Position numbers and translations under genes: made by a program | Part shown: one piece after another, positions 9,568 through 18,935 of the stretch | How positions within the stretch are numbered: position 1 is the first letter of the stretch | Layout: each line of letters begins with the position of its first letter | Origin: Choristocarpus tenellus KU-1152 | Lineage: Eukaryota > Phaeophyceae | Length of the DNA: 24,690 nucleotides | Direction: 5' to 3' | Assembly (NCBI GenBank): GCA_964200185.2 | Contig: CAXNAD020000201.1 | Location: forward strand, 1-24,690 | Notes under the pieces: model-generated | What the model was told of the DNA's origin: nothing | The model's database searches: none | Seen by the model: the letters and a program-made list of their open reading frames with translations, nothing else

Positions 9568-12311
9568 ATGCTGCTTTGCCAGGAGAAGAGACACCGAAGC
9601 CTTTGGTGGATAACATGCGTAAGAGCGCTCCTCTTTTGCCGAGATGCCGGTGCTGGTGACCCTCTTTTGCCACATGTTGAACATCCTTTTCGAAACCTTG
9701 CCTCATGGCTGCGTGAGGTGAGATACACTGGACATACGTGCAGTCAAGTGTGCAGTAAGAGCTAATTTTCTCTAGCGCCCGCCTGTTCTACAATAATCCT
9801 TGAATAACCCAAATCCCAACTCTACAAGCCGTGCATATTTCTCCAGGTATCTCCGGATCTGCGCTCAGCGGACCCTAAGGTCATTTCTCGAGGTATCACT
9901 GTCCTAAGCAACTCACAAGGTTACGTCAAGTCATTCGATGGAATGGCACACGAACTTGGGGGGAGAATCAAGGGTGACAGGAGCACGAGCAATATCGATG
10001 TGGTGAGGAAATAGTCCTTGATGGAAGAGTATATCATGCTCTGGAAAAGAACGCGAGCACAGAGGTTTGTAGCAGGAGAAAATTCGAGTTAGGATTGGCA
10101 AGATAGTTATAGACGGTGTTCTTATGCTCTGGTGTGAAACTAGCTCTGATCAGCTTGTCAGGAACCTCACAAGTCCTACGTCTTTGCTCCAGCTCAAGCA
10201 GGATCCAGCGCTTAATGAGAGCGCTAGCCGCAAGAAGGAGGTCGGCAATCTGGTGAGGTTACTAGTGGAGGTAGAGAATGGATTGAACTCAGCGGAGATT
10301 GCAGAAATAGCCGCCCAGGCCGACGAGGTTGTGGCCACACGCTACATGAATGACGCCCTCCTTGATCACCTACCCACCCCTCCACCTGAATCGACATACG
10401 ATAAAGGTTACCTCAATACTACCGATGGAAGTAATAGGACGACCGAAAGCTCCTCTGATGTGTTAGTAGATGTTGATAGGTCACTTGGCATTCCAAACAA
10501 GGCAGGACCAACGGATGCTGCTCAACCAAACAACCGTAATGCCACCCTTGGAAAGGGAAGGGCAGAGGAGAGGAAAGAGCAGGATGGGGAGGGTGCATAT
10601 TTTGAGGCAGATCCAATAGAGCGATTAGTCTTGCCTGTGGCAGGATGTCAAGTTCGGTGCTGTCTGATGGTGGATCGACAAAACAGACGGCTTGTGGTAG
10701 CGGTGGGTGACAGCTTAACTGGAGCAGCATTGCTGGGGAGCCTGTATGAGTTGCCAGAGCCTATGCAGCTGGCCTCCCATGGACTCATGCGAGAGACTAT
10801 GTTTGTCAATCGGCGGGTGTTTCAGGTGTACCTTAGATTGCGCTTGATGTTTTTTCATATCATGCCTAATTTTCCATCCCCTGAGCAGGAATCGAATGTT
10901 GGTGCCTTGAATTCATAGACTAGGAGGGTGTGCAGAGCAAACTGGTAGACCATGGTTCACATGCCCTTTCTAGAATTGTGCATGTTGAGAAAAGGTGAGG
11001 GGTGGACTACGAAGATGCACCATGGACGCATGTACTGAGTTCAAAGGAACTAGAGGTGTCCCTGAATCTACATGGCCATGTTGAAGTGGTTTTGCTTGTG
11101 ATGCACCTCTCTTTCAAATCTATGATTGCCCAAGCAGTCCCTCTTTAGGTAGAAACTGCACATGTATATATACTTCAGTGACGGTGTGATGCTTCAAAGA
11201 CTGGAGGCAAAACGTCACCTATCTAGATATAGTCAAAGTCACTTGATAACTCCTCCTTTGATCTTGCAAATGCCTGCAGGCTGCCTGTGACTTGCTTGAG
11301 TGGGCAGGCCCACACATAAAGGCGTCGATCTCTTCTGGAGCTTTCCAGGACTTCAAGGTGCATTGTGCCGGGCATTCTTTCAGTGGTGCTGTTGCAGCCA
11401 TCTTTGCTGGTCTCCTTGAAGGGTCCATTGATGTGGATTTCACGGTGATAGGAAGCAGGGGTGGGGAGCAACAGTCAAGTGAGAGTGAACAGGGAGATAA
11501 TACATCGGACATGGAGGAGGAGGATGACGAAAATGACACTGAGGACGGTGGGGAGTCTCCATTGGGTGGAGGAGCCGCCCCCTGGATAGGGTCAGCCCCA
11601 GGGAGGGTGACTTGTGTCACCCTTGGTTGCCCACCCTGTGTATCAAGCAACATGAGGCTGCCTTTTGTGACATCTTTTGTGCTGGGAGATGACATGATTC
11701 CTCGGACAAGTTACCAATCACTACGACGCCTCAAGAAGCGGCTAGTGCAGGTAAGACAAGGGGAAAATATTTCAAAGTGCCTAATGAGGAGAAAATTAGT
11801 GTACTTTGCTATTCCTTCTATCGTTGCCCCACTGCTAAAAGGGTTGTTATTGGGTTCATTTCTATGTTGAGATTTTCCAGGTCCTTCATCTACATACTCG
11901 AAATTGCTGCTGATGCATACCCCTTCATCATCTCACCCAACAATCAATCCTTCTCCTTCTTTCAACAAATAATATTTTCTTGTGCCTACCCAGGTCATGC
12001 CCAGGAGCAAGGGGTTACTTTCACAGGGCATGGCTTTTGGGACAAGCCTCTTCACAGATGTTGCTGGGGTGGCACTTCAAGGGGTCCGGCAGGCTACAAC
12101 ATCTGGCGAGGATGATGCAGGCTTAGGGGTTCCGGGAAGAGTATGGTTTCTCAAGCCAAGGAGGCTGCATAATGGGGCTACAATGGCCCGTGTTATGAGA
12201 GGAAACTTGCGAGAGGATATGTTGTGGCAATTGCATGACATCATGCTCACCAAGAGTATGTTCGCACATCACAGTCTAGATAAGTATATTCAAATCCTGG
12301 ACAGGGTATGA
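9568..12311 (+). CDS. Class 3 lipase / sn1-diacylglycerol-lipase-like alpha/beta hydrolase
   Basis: Five exons, 9568-9717, 9847-10002, 10193-10825, 11280-11750 and 11994-12311, all introns phase 0 and GT-AG, encode about 575 aa. The nucleophile elbow is CAGHSFSGAVAAIFAG with Ser near residue 346. The catalytic Asp lies in FVLGDDMIPR near residues 450-451, and the His in MFAHHSLDKY near residues 562-563. This order and spacing fit the Lipase_3 fold of plant lipases and DAG lipases, which cleave acyl esters of glycerolipids. The fifth residue of the elbow is Ser rather than Gly (GHSFS, not GHSLG). The usual oxyanion strand (V-x-x-RGT) reads VVAVGDSLTGAALL near residues 280-290. A strongly acidic insert (SDMEEEDDENDTEDGGE) sits between nucleophile and Asp. 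Residues about 170-260 are low-complexity. No transmembrane bundle like that of animal DAG lipase is seen, though the 5' end may be incomplete. The stop at 12309-12311 overlaps a possible donor (GTATGA), so a further exon is not excluded. Confidence 0.87.
11455..11600 (+). other. Acidic low-complexity insert within the lipase domain
   Basis: This part of the fourth lipase exon encodes a Ser/Glu/Asp-rich stretch followed by a Gly/Pro linker (GGGAAPWIGSAPG). It interrupts the alpha/beta hydrolase core between the Ser elbow and the strand GRVTCVTLGCPPCV. It is in frame, so it is likely a surface loop. The codons are GAx/GAG-rich, suggesting growth by slippage. Confidence 0.75.
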
Positions 12312-12826
12312 TTAATATGCACTTTTGTGAACAAGTTGCTGCTCAAGCTCCTAGAGATCATGCTATGTTCTATCTTTTCATAGTTGGAAGCATGCTGCTC
12401 TGTTTGTTGGAATATGTGCTTCTACTACGCCTATACATCCGAGCGCTGGATTGCATCATACGATGGGGTTTGCATAGTGCGTACTGTGTGAGGAGTGTGA
12501 ATGTTGGCAACACATTATTTCCAAGTTTTCGTATCGAGTGATATGTGGTGCCATTATAAATTGGTTCACCTTGCAATGGAAATCGTTCTTCACTGATCGG
12601 TGACAGTGCATTCCCCGAAGTATATGTGCTTGGAAAGTGCTTTCAGCGCTTTCGAATTGAACATGATCTAGGAACACGGTTCTGTATGTGGGTGCTACAT
12701 GCACGTATTTCTTATTTCATTTTAAACGGTAGTACTTAATAGAAATATAGGATAGAAAAAACGGAACTATCCGTCAACTACTTATTTTTGCTGAAAGATT
12801 GAAATTGTGCAAGAAAGTTCAACATC

Positions 12827-13892
12827 ATGTCCATTTCAGTTCTCCTCATCTGCCATACTGGAGATTCAGTGTGTGCACAAGGTGAAGCAAACATCAAGGC
12901 CCTTCATTGGTGCATTTTCTGGACCTCAAAAGGCAACGAAGTGGTACTCCAACCATATGTAATCGTGACTGTTGGTGAAACACTTGTCAGCATCAGTGAA
13001 GGGATGGACCTGTTTGCAATGTGACAAGTGTTGGGTAATTTGCACTTCTATGCTTGAGGCACTCAGGTCTTTGATGAAAGGGGGTCAACCTCTAAACCGT
13101 TTTAAATATTAAACTGAAGGGACTGTCAAAGTTTGAGGGAAATGCTAAGAAACCCTCTGTGAGGGATGGTGAAAATTCTGACAGAGTCAGCAACTCTTTG
13201 TCTTCAATTGCCCAAGCCATGTTGTTCTACAACTGGCAGAAGGTTAAGGAGTGTGAGTACACAGCGACAAAGGGGAGACTAGAACAACTGGAAAGGACAA
13301 AAGCATTCTCTTCAAGTCGAGCACCTCAATTTGTGCCTGAAATTAATGAGAAAATTCTGCAACTACACTTACATATGTCAGGAATATCTTAGGGTGGGGA
13401 GGTATGCACCCCAGGTGGTCCTGGGGCTGGGGTAGTAGAGATTGCAGGTGAAACTGGGACAGGGGTGGTGTGCTCCCCTTCTGGCGATGGGGTAATAGGA
13501 ACCCAACGTGATGAGGGGCCAGGGCAGCAGACGCCCTAGATGTGCAGCTGTGTTCACCATGGAACATTATTGCGATTGCAGAATTGATTGATTTGAGGGG
13601 TGCAGCACAAAAAATAGCAAAAGTCGAAGATTTGATTGCTAGGGAGATTTTCCCTGAGAATTACTTCAAGAATTACCAAGCCGTTGGTTGCCTCAAGGAT
13701 CACACCACCTTAAATGACATAAAACCGTTGAAGAGAAACAAGAAGGGCACAAGTCTACTCATTGCAACAACCTCCTCAACATGGCAACCATGCCAGGGGC
13801 TGGAGCAGGGGTGGCAGTCACTTCAGCATTTTCTATTCATCGAAATAATGGAAATCCTTATTCATATGCAGGCTCCCGAAGTAACATACTGA
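12827..13892 (+). pseudogene. Decayed, unidentified coding-like tract
   Basis: Three plus-strand open stretches with coding-like composition follow each other in different frames. They are 12827-13024 (EVVLQPYVIVTVGETLVSIS), about 13097-13392 (KLKGLSKFEGNAKKPSVRDG, then MLFYNWQKVKECEYTATKGR) and 13542-13892 (KIAKVEDLIAREIFPENYFK, then LNDIKPLKRNKKGTS). The second is open upstream of its first ATG. They are separated by stops and a G-rich, low-complexity stretch at 13393-13540. No family is recognised. They could be a broken retroelement or gene copy, or exons of an unannotated gene; splice sites that would join them in frame were not found. Confidence 0.3.
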
Positions 13893-14169
13893 CTTTCATT
13901 GACATTGTGTGAAGATCTCATCCTGAGTCAACCATGTGAGAAGACCTTGAACTGTTTTGTGTCCATCTTGTTCATCTGAAGGACGGGTTATGGACTGTCA
14001 TATGCCACCGATTCCTGTTCCAGTCTTTGACATTCTTAACTATTTGTGTAGTTAGTGCTCCTGAAGTCAATGAAAGCCATCATAGCTCATGTGAAAGATA
14101 GGATGTGTATAGAGACACTGTTGTTTGACCATGTTCTTGTTGTTGTGTATGATATGGCCACTTTGCATA

Positions 14170-14181
14170 TCCCCCCCCCCC
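14170..14181. repeat. Poly-C tract
   Basis: Uninterrupted run of about eleven or twelve C in non-coding sequence. Length may be unreliable in assembly. Confidence 0.8.
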
Positions 14182-14402
14182 TTCTGCGTCCCTGAGCATG
14201 CTCCTACAAGCCTGTAGGAAAAATACTCCAGCAATGTTACTCACAGGATGTAACGAGTCGGAGTATGCTAGAGGGTAGAGCCGCGTCCGTTTGGGGGTCA
14301 AAATCCATTGTTACAATTTTGATATAATTTTGGCTGTCGTGTTTGTTAGGAAGTGTCAACATCCTTGTTCTGGACACACCTTTTCATGATGTATGCATTT
14401 TA

Positions 14403-14428
14403 CCTACTCCGAAACATTTCGGAGTAGG
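14403..14428. repeat. Perfect 12-bp inverted repeat (hairpin)
   Basis: The arm CCTACTCCGAAA is followed after two bases (CA) by its exact reverse complement TTTCGGAGTAGG. Allowing one bulged A, four more T/A pairs extend the stem outward. It lies in non-coding DNA about 370 bases from the end of the Harbinger remnant. It could be the end of a mobile element, a foldback element, or a structured RNA; nothing shows which. Confidence 0.75.
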
Positions 14429-14793
14429 AAAAGGCCATAAAAAAACTCGTAGGAAGCCAAGCTCCAAACAGACACACAGGGCAAAACTCGTATCCTCTAA
14501 GATAATTTCACTCTAACACACAGTCATGGACGTTTGTACCGAAATCACTACTCACAAAATTTTCAAACCCTAACCTCCCCATTAATTCCTCAAAAATTTA
14601 GCACACACACGATAATCATCATAAAATCTAACCCTCTTCACATCTGCAGTGCTACTTAAGCTAAATTCGAGAACTGATCAATTGGTTTCCCCATAACCAT
14701 GATCACAGAGGTGGCACCCCCTCTCCCGAAAAACTGTAATTATTGTGCGTAACTAGCTTATTCCTTAACTCTTTATTCCTCAATTCCTCAAAT

Positions 14794-15900
14794 TTACGCT
14801 CCACCTCCAGATCCCAAGCTAATCAGCCTCCTTCCTAATCTACCCACACTATTGTGATCTACAGTCAGGTCACAGTAGTAGCTATCGTGCATACCTTCAC
14901 GACCCATCCAGTCCTCACCATACTCCTGTGTGCCAAGACCATCATAGGCATGAAGTATGTTCTGCAGTATACAGCATGTTAAGAAGATGTGATCGATTTT
15001 CTCCCTTGGGTTATCACTTGATGCCCAATATAGCATTGACAGCTTCAGGATCCTGAACCGACCTGTCAGTCTCCTGAAGTAGTACTTCACACCCTTGCGC
15101 GCACACTTTCTAGCTGGTTAATCCACTTTAGCTGGGCTTGGGTTGAGCATGCCATGAAGGGGCACATCAGGCTTCTCCGCTGCACACATGATAGCAAACG
15201 AGGCACCATATAGCAATTTCAATACTATGCAGTACCAACTAAACATCGGCACACAAGATGTGCTGGGCTGGGTTGGAATGTGGAGAGATGTGGACGGCAA
15301 AAGGTAAGGGGCCCATTCTTGATGAAAAGGAGAGGTGTTCCAGTCGTAAACCAACATATGACAAAGTCAGATGATTTTTTTTCAGACATCAGTACATCAG
15401 TACTTCCTACTACGCACCTTGTGATACCCACCGTCAATGATGAGGTAGGCACCTTTCTCGGCGAACTGCCTTCCTTGTGAATCCACCAAACATTCACTGC
15501 TCCAATGTTAAACTCTCATCATATTTAACTCTGTCACAAAATCGATCTAAGAGATTGATTGTCTTGTCGTTCTTGGCTCCTGCTAACCCTTCTGTCACTG
15601 CCATAGCACTCCCACTGTGCTCCACAGTAACCTGGGATGCAACGCTCGGGAAAACCTCCTTACCTCTGCAATATGTGGCATGCGTATTGGGTGCATTGTG
15701 TGGGTCACATCAGTGGATTCTACAGCACCTGGAAACCTTAACTTGGCGAAGGTGTCTGCAACCGTCTTCAGGTCATAATCGACGGGGGCGAAGATCCAGG
15801 TGTTACACATTTTTTTCGCATTTTTTTTACAGAATACGTGGAATAATTCTTGAGCTGTGCTCTCCACAACGGCAGAGGAAATCTGCACATCGTCCAAACA
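14794..15900 (-). pseudogene. Harbinger (PIF/HARBI1, ALP1-like) DDE transposase remnant
   Basis: On the minus strand the family hallmarks appear in order but in different frames. They are FAKLRFPGAVESTDVTH (first Asp codon at 15709-15711), QVTVEHSGSAMAVTEG then AGAKNDKTINLLDRF (second Asp at 15566-15568), FAEKGAYLIIDGGYHKV (15480-15421), NQLESVRARV (Glu at 15108-15110), and VKYYFRRLTGRFRILKL then IDHIFLTCCILQNILHAYDG. This is the DDE_Tnp_4 nuclease that cuts and joins PIF/Harbinger DNA transposons. At least three frameshifts and several stop codons, for example after SLTLEQ and after LESVRARV, break it, so it cannot make a working enzyme. No terminal inverted repeats or target duplication were found, so the element's borders are unknown. 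Confidence 0.88.
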
Positions 15901-15961
15901 GCTCCCTCTGCCAAGGATCTGCAGGACCGCCAGAACCTAGGTGAGCATATAGAAAATCAAG

Positions 15962-16690
15962 CTACCAAACCATTCCCTTTTCAAAAGGGTGTACGTGTTT
16001 AAAGATTGGGAAAGGGACTATTATGTTGACTGCAGTACGCAACAGTTTCCATAGCTCAATTGCCTTCAAATATACCTTATAGGGAAAAGATCCCTGATCA
16101 ATTACCCCAGCCATGTCCAACATAGCCTCCCCAATCCCCATATGGCTCATCAATGAATCAGAACCTGTCACGAAGTAGGTGTGTGCATGAGACTACACTT
16201 GCTTCAAAGGCTCCATCGTTTCCACAACCGCCACCTTTTCTTGGGGGATCTTCTCTTTCAATAATTTGTCTACTACCTTGACCACCATGTTTATGTGGTC
16301 TATGGGGGCCCGCACAAGGATTGATCCTGCCCTCCCACGTGCTCTCCTTGGAACAAACAACGATAATTTCAAATTGTGTATACGTGAGTTCAGCTGTCAA
16401 CTCTTCTTGGACTGGAATCCTCTTTTGCGAGAAAGAGAACGCCGCCAACACCCCTCCTCTCAATAAATAAGTCTTCTGTACTCAGCGGACATCCACAGTC
16501 ATCCCTCTCCTTTCGAGTATACCTTTTTCCAGGGATCAAGTGTCGTCGAAGTTAAAGGAACAGCGGTCTGACTCTGTCCCTCACTACCTCCTGGACCCTT
16601 GAAAACACCCGGTCAAAATGAGCTGACTCTGCCCGCTTGGCCCGACCTGATTTTGTTTCCCTTCAACGATGTTACGTACATGCTTGAAGC
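15962..16690 (-). pseudogene. Unidentified decayed coding tract next to the Harbinger remnant
   Basis: The minus strand holds a long coding-like reading broken by few stops. From about 16690 it reads AKRAESAHFDRVFSRVQEVV, then after a TAA continues in the same frame through RKERDDCGCPLSTEDLFIER and GVGGVLFLAKEDSSPRRVDS to a TGA. After a frame change it resumes at about 16394 with GRAGSILVRAPIDHINMVVK, runs through EKIPQEKVAVVETMEPLKQV to a TAG at 16193-16195, and continues in the same frame with TYFVTGSDSLMSHMGIGEAM to a stop at 15962. I do not recognise the family. It could be the second protein of the Harbinger element, part of another transposon into which Harbinger inserted, or a broken host gene. 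Confidence 0.5.
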
Positions 16691-16699
16691 GTCAGATGA

Positions 16700-17000
16700 G
16701 CTCCTCGACATATTCTTGAAGTTCTGTGCAGATACGATATGAACTACAGTAATATGTAACCGAAAGCATTCAGGATCATGTTTCGAATCTTAGCGAGATA
16801 TTTATAGAGAATCAATTGTGAGTTTTGATGCCCACATGTTCGAGACGTTCTATTTTTATATCTTGATGGAGCATTCTAGAAGTGTTGTAAGTGTTCAGTT
16901 TTAGTGATTCCTTATGGAAGCAACAGGTACTAAACCAAGCCCCACCATCTGCAATAATATAACTCTTCTCTTTTCAACCATCTCATCGCGTTCAGCAAGG
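16700..17000. other. Stretch with no recognisable feature
   Basis: Between two minus-strand coding-like fragments. AT-rich, with stops in all frames; I see nothing in it. Confidence 0.5.
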
Positions 17001-17400
17001 GGGAATTGTGTTAGGCTCCCATCTCTTTCTTTTTTCTCTTCTTCCATACTGACACAAACAGCAGTCTAAATCTGCACAGCTTCTTCATCGAGCCTCTGAT
17101 CACCTCTACCTTCTGAACTATTCCAAGGACGAATTGACTGTCCATCACTTGTTTGTCTCTGTATCTTCATAATCTTGCTCCTCCTCAACCCCCTTCCTCG
17201 GCACTTCCCCAATACTCTCCTACGCCTCTATCCCTCTTCCTCCAGTTCCACTATCTCTTTATTTTCCTTGTCGATCTGTGCGTGAACATGTCCTAGTCGC
17301 CGTTTCACCCAAGTCCCGAACCTTCCACGTTCGTTTGGACTTTTGCAACCAACAACTTGTGTTTCTCTCCTTCCCGTCTATCCTCGACCACTAGGGTGGG
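17000..17400 (-). pseudogene. Charged coding-like fragment, frameshifted
   Basis: The minus strand gives short charged pieces in shifting frames: VVEDRREGEKHKLLVAKVQT, then WVKRRLGHVHAQIDKENKEI, then VEEEQDYEDTETNK. Each ends at a stop or frame change. This looks like eroded coding DNA with coiled-coil character. It may be the N-terminal part of the tract at 15962-16690 (same strand, about 300 bases apart), but no continuous reading joins them. Confidence 0.25.
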
Positions 17401-17882
17401 ATGACTTCCTTCAAAGTAACCCTAGCTCTCTCTATCCCTTACCTCTTCCTTTACGCTACTAACATATCATTATTCAAAATTGAACCGTGGACCGTTCTTC
17501 CATGCATAATTCCAGACCCTTCTTCCAGAAGACAAATATCAGTTTCAAACTCGAAACTATCTGCTTGTGGCTATATAAATTTGGATTATTAGGCAACTGC
17601 ACAGTCACCTACATGAAACCTACATGAAAGACCTGCTTGCACCACCACGGTTAAGTCCACTAAGTGGAGCAGACAACTAGAACTTCCCCATAGAAAATGG
17701 TATACCTGTGGGACGACAGGATCCTCATCTTTCCAGTGCAATGCTCAACTTTGATAGATTGAGATGGCGGGCTTGCTTTCTCATGATCCACCCTGTTGCA
17801 AAGTCCCCACACCTCCAATTGTGATACCCTGTGTGAGAATTCCTTGTATCTAGTGGATGACTTTGAATAGCATTAAATAGTA

Positions 17883-18086
17883 GTGCCAAACCCCCTTGTT
17901 GCCCGGATAGTTGAAGATATCAGCTACCCAGCGGAAGAATCAACTCCTTTCTCTCACCTCATTCAGTCTACTTGGGGACCAAAAAGTGTACCTGAGGAAC
18001 GCCTCGACCTTGATCTTTACTATGAGGGTTTTTTAGGTAGAGAGAACTACACAGAGTACCTCCCAACACACCTGCAACAGATCTGA
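17883..18086 (+). CDS. Unassigned coding-like fragment or exon
   Basis: A plus-strand frame without ATG start, open from just after TAG at about 17880 to TGA at 18084-18086. It reads NPLVARIVEDISYPAEESTP, then KSVPEERLDLDLYYEGFLGR. Its composition is coding-like (acidic, few low-quality residues). It may be an internal exon: the upstream edge ends in ...tagtag, and a GTAGAG donor occurs after EGFL. No family is recognised, and neighbouring coding-like pieces lie on the other strand. Confidence 0.3.
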   Translation: MPNPLVARIVEDISYPAEESTPFSHLIQSTWGPKSVPEERLDLDLYYEGFLGRENYTEYLPTHLQQI

Positions 18087-18130
18087 CAAATTAATCGAGA
18101 GAGCAAACATTCATCATAGAACGGTTGAGA

Positions 18131-18325
18131 TCATGTACAGTGCTCCTTAACATTAAGTCGGTTGACCTCAACGCTCATAGAGCTGAAGTCCTCAATCAGC
18201 ATCCCACATCCATGGCACTCCCTCATGCACCGACAATAGTCGAAGTGGATAAAGCACTCTGGATAATAGGAAATGGATAGGTCATAGTTCCAAACAATCT
18301 TCCAGCTGAGATCATTATACTTGGT
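18131..18325 (-). CDS. Cysteine-cluster exon of an unidentified gene
   Basis: After a good minus-strand acceptor (gtttcgtcctcgtttag, ending at 18326) a 64-codon frame runs to TGA 18131-18133. It starts TKYNDLSWKIVWNYDLSIS, then YYPECFIHFDYCRCMRECHG, then CGMLIEDFSSMSVEVNRL. Five cysteines are packed as C-x6-C-x-C-x3-C-x2-C, with a nearby His on each side, which could bind zinc. There is no ATG at its start, so it is probably an internal or last exon, or a fragment. It may pair with the minus-strand exon at 18484-18594, but the junction phase is unproven. No family is recognised. Confidence 0.4.
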   Translation of the reverse strand, partial: TKYNDLSWKIVWNYDLSISYYPECFIHFDYCRCMRECHGCGMLIEDFSSMSVEVNRLNVKEHCT

Positions 18326-18464
18326 CTAAACGAGGACGAAACCATGCTTATGTGTTAGGTGTGTGGGACCAGGCATCAAATATAGCAAGTACACCTATTC
18401 ACTATTGTTACATAATAGCATCATAGTAGGAGCAGATGAAAATGTTATACGAATCCTGGTACTC

Positions 18465-18622
18465 TAGGCAAAGTACTTTTCTTTTTGAACCAGCATCAAA
18501 GTGTAACCGCCTCCCATCCCTTCACTGAGCTCCTCGTCGATCCACTGGTTGAAGTAGACCACCCATGCATCCTTAGTTCCGTATGTTGCTCCTACGAACG
18601 GATTATTTTGTCGTCGCACCAT
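18465..18622 (-). CDS. Short unidentified minus-strand coding segment
   Basis: A 52-codon frame starting at ATG and ending at TAG just after KEKYFA. It reads GATYGTKDAWVVYFNQWIDE, then ELSEGMGGGYTLMLVQKEK. The Trp/Tyr-rich, well-mixed composition looks coding. A TAG acceptor just before GATYG and a GTTCAA donor after TLML would make it an exon continuing in phase 0 into 18325-18131. Coordinates are approximate to a few bases. The family is unknown; it may be a gene fragment captured in this debris-rich region. Confidence 0.35.
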
Positions 18623-18935
18623 TCAAGCCTTCCTTGACAGGGCAGGTAGCTCTTCCTCCATCGAGGATGATACTGACAAACAGGAGGGGAAAGGGAATGA
18701 GAAGGTAAACTATGCCGGGCAAGATAGTCAGTTTGCCATGTGCAAAAGAGGGCGTGGAAGTGGAAGTAGCAGTGAAGGTGGAAGCGTAGGTTGCGACAAT
18801 GGACAGTCAAACAGGGTAGGGTCTACAAACATGTTCATTAGGGGCAAAGGGGTAGGGAGTGGAAGTGGTATTAGAGGAGAAGGAATCGGAGGATGATGAA
18901 ATTGTGTTGGTGTCGGTTGTACCTGTGAGTGCGTT
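18550..18935 (+). pseudogene. Coding-like debris, two overlapping frames
   Basis: One plus frame is open without stop for about 115 codons to a TGA near 18896. It is Ser/Gly-rich at the end (GRGSGSSSEGGSVG, later GVGSGSGIRGEGIGG). Another frame reads MPGKIVSLPCAKEGVEVEVA, hits three separate TAG stops, and ends in VVLEEKESEDDEIVLVSVV just before a GTGAGT donor. The second looks like an eroded acidic protein. Overlap with the minus-strand segment at 18465-18622 means at most one of the readings is real there. No family is recognised. Confidence 0.25.

Larger units (their letters stand above)
12312..14793. other. Intergenic region with scattered coding-like debris
   Basis: About 2.5 kb between the lipase gene and the transposase remnant. 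The only coding-like stretches are listed separately (12827-13892). The rest is AT-moderate sequence with a C run at about 14170-14181 and a perfect hairpin at 14403-14428. No RNA gene was recognised. Confidence 0.55.

Noticed and set aside
9442-9728. Overlapping minus-strand open frames across the carrier/lipase spacer
   Set aside because: No motif, mutually overlapping, and the plus strand here fits the first lipase exon with a GTGAGA donor in correct phase.
13051-13075. Short sequence shared with 19327-19347 (gaggcactcaggt...ttgat) as a possible LTR pair
   Set aside because: Only about 14 identical bases with no extension, no primer-binding site and no polyprotein between; chance or a tiny shared repeat.
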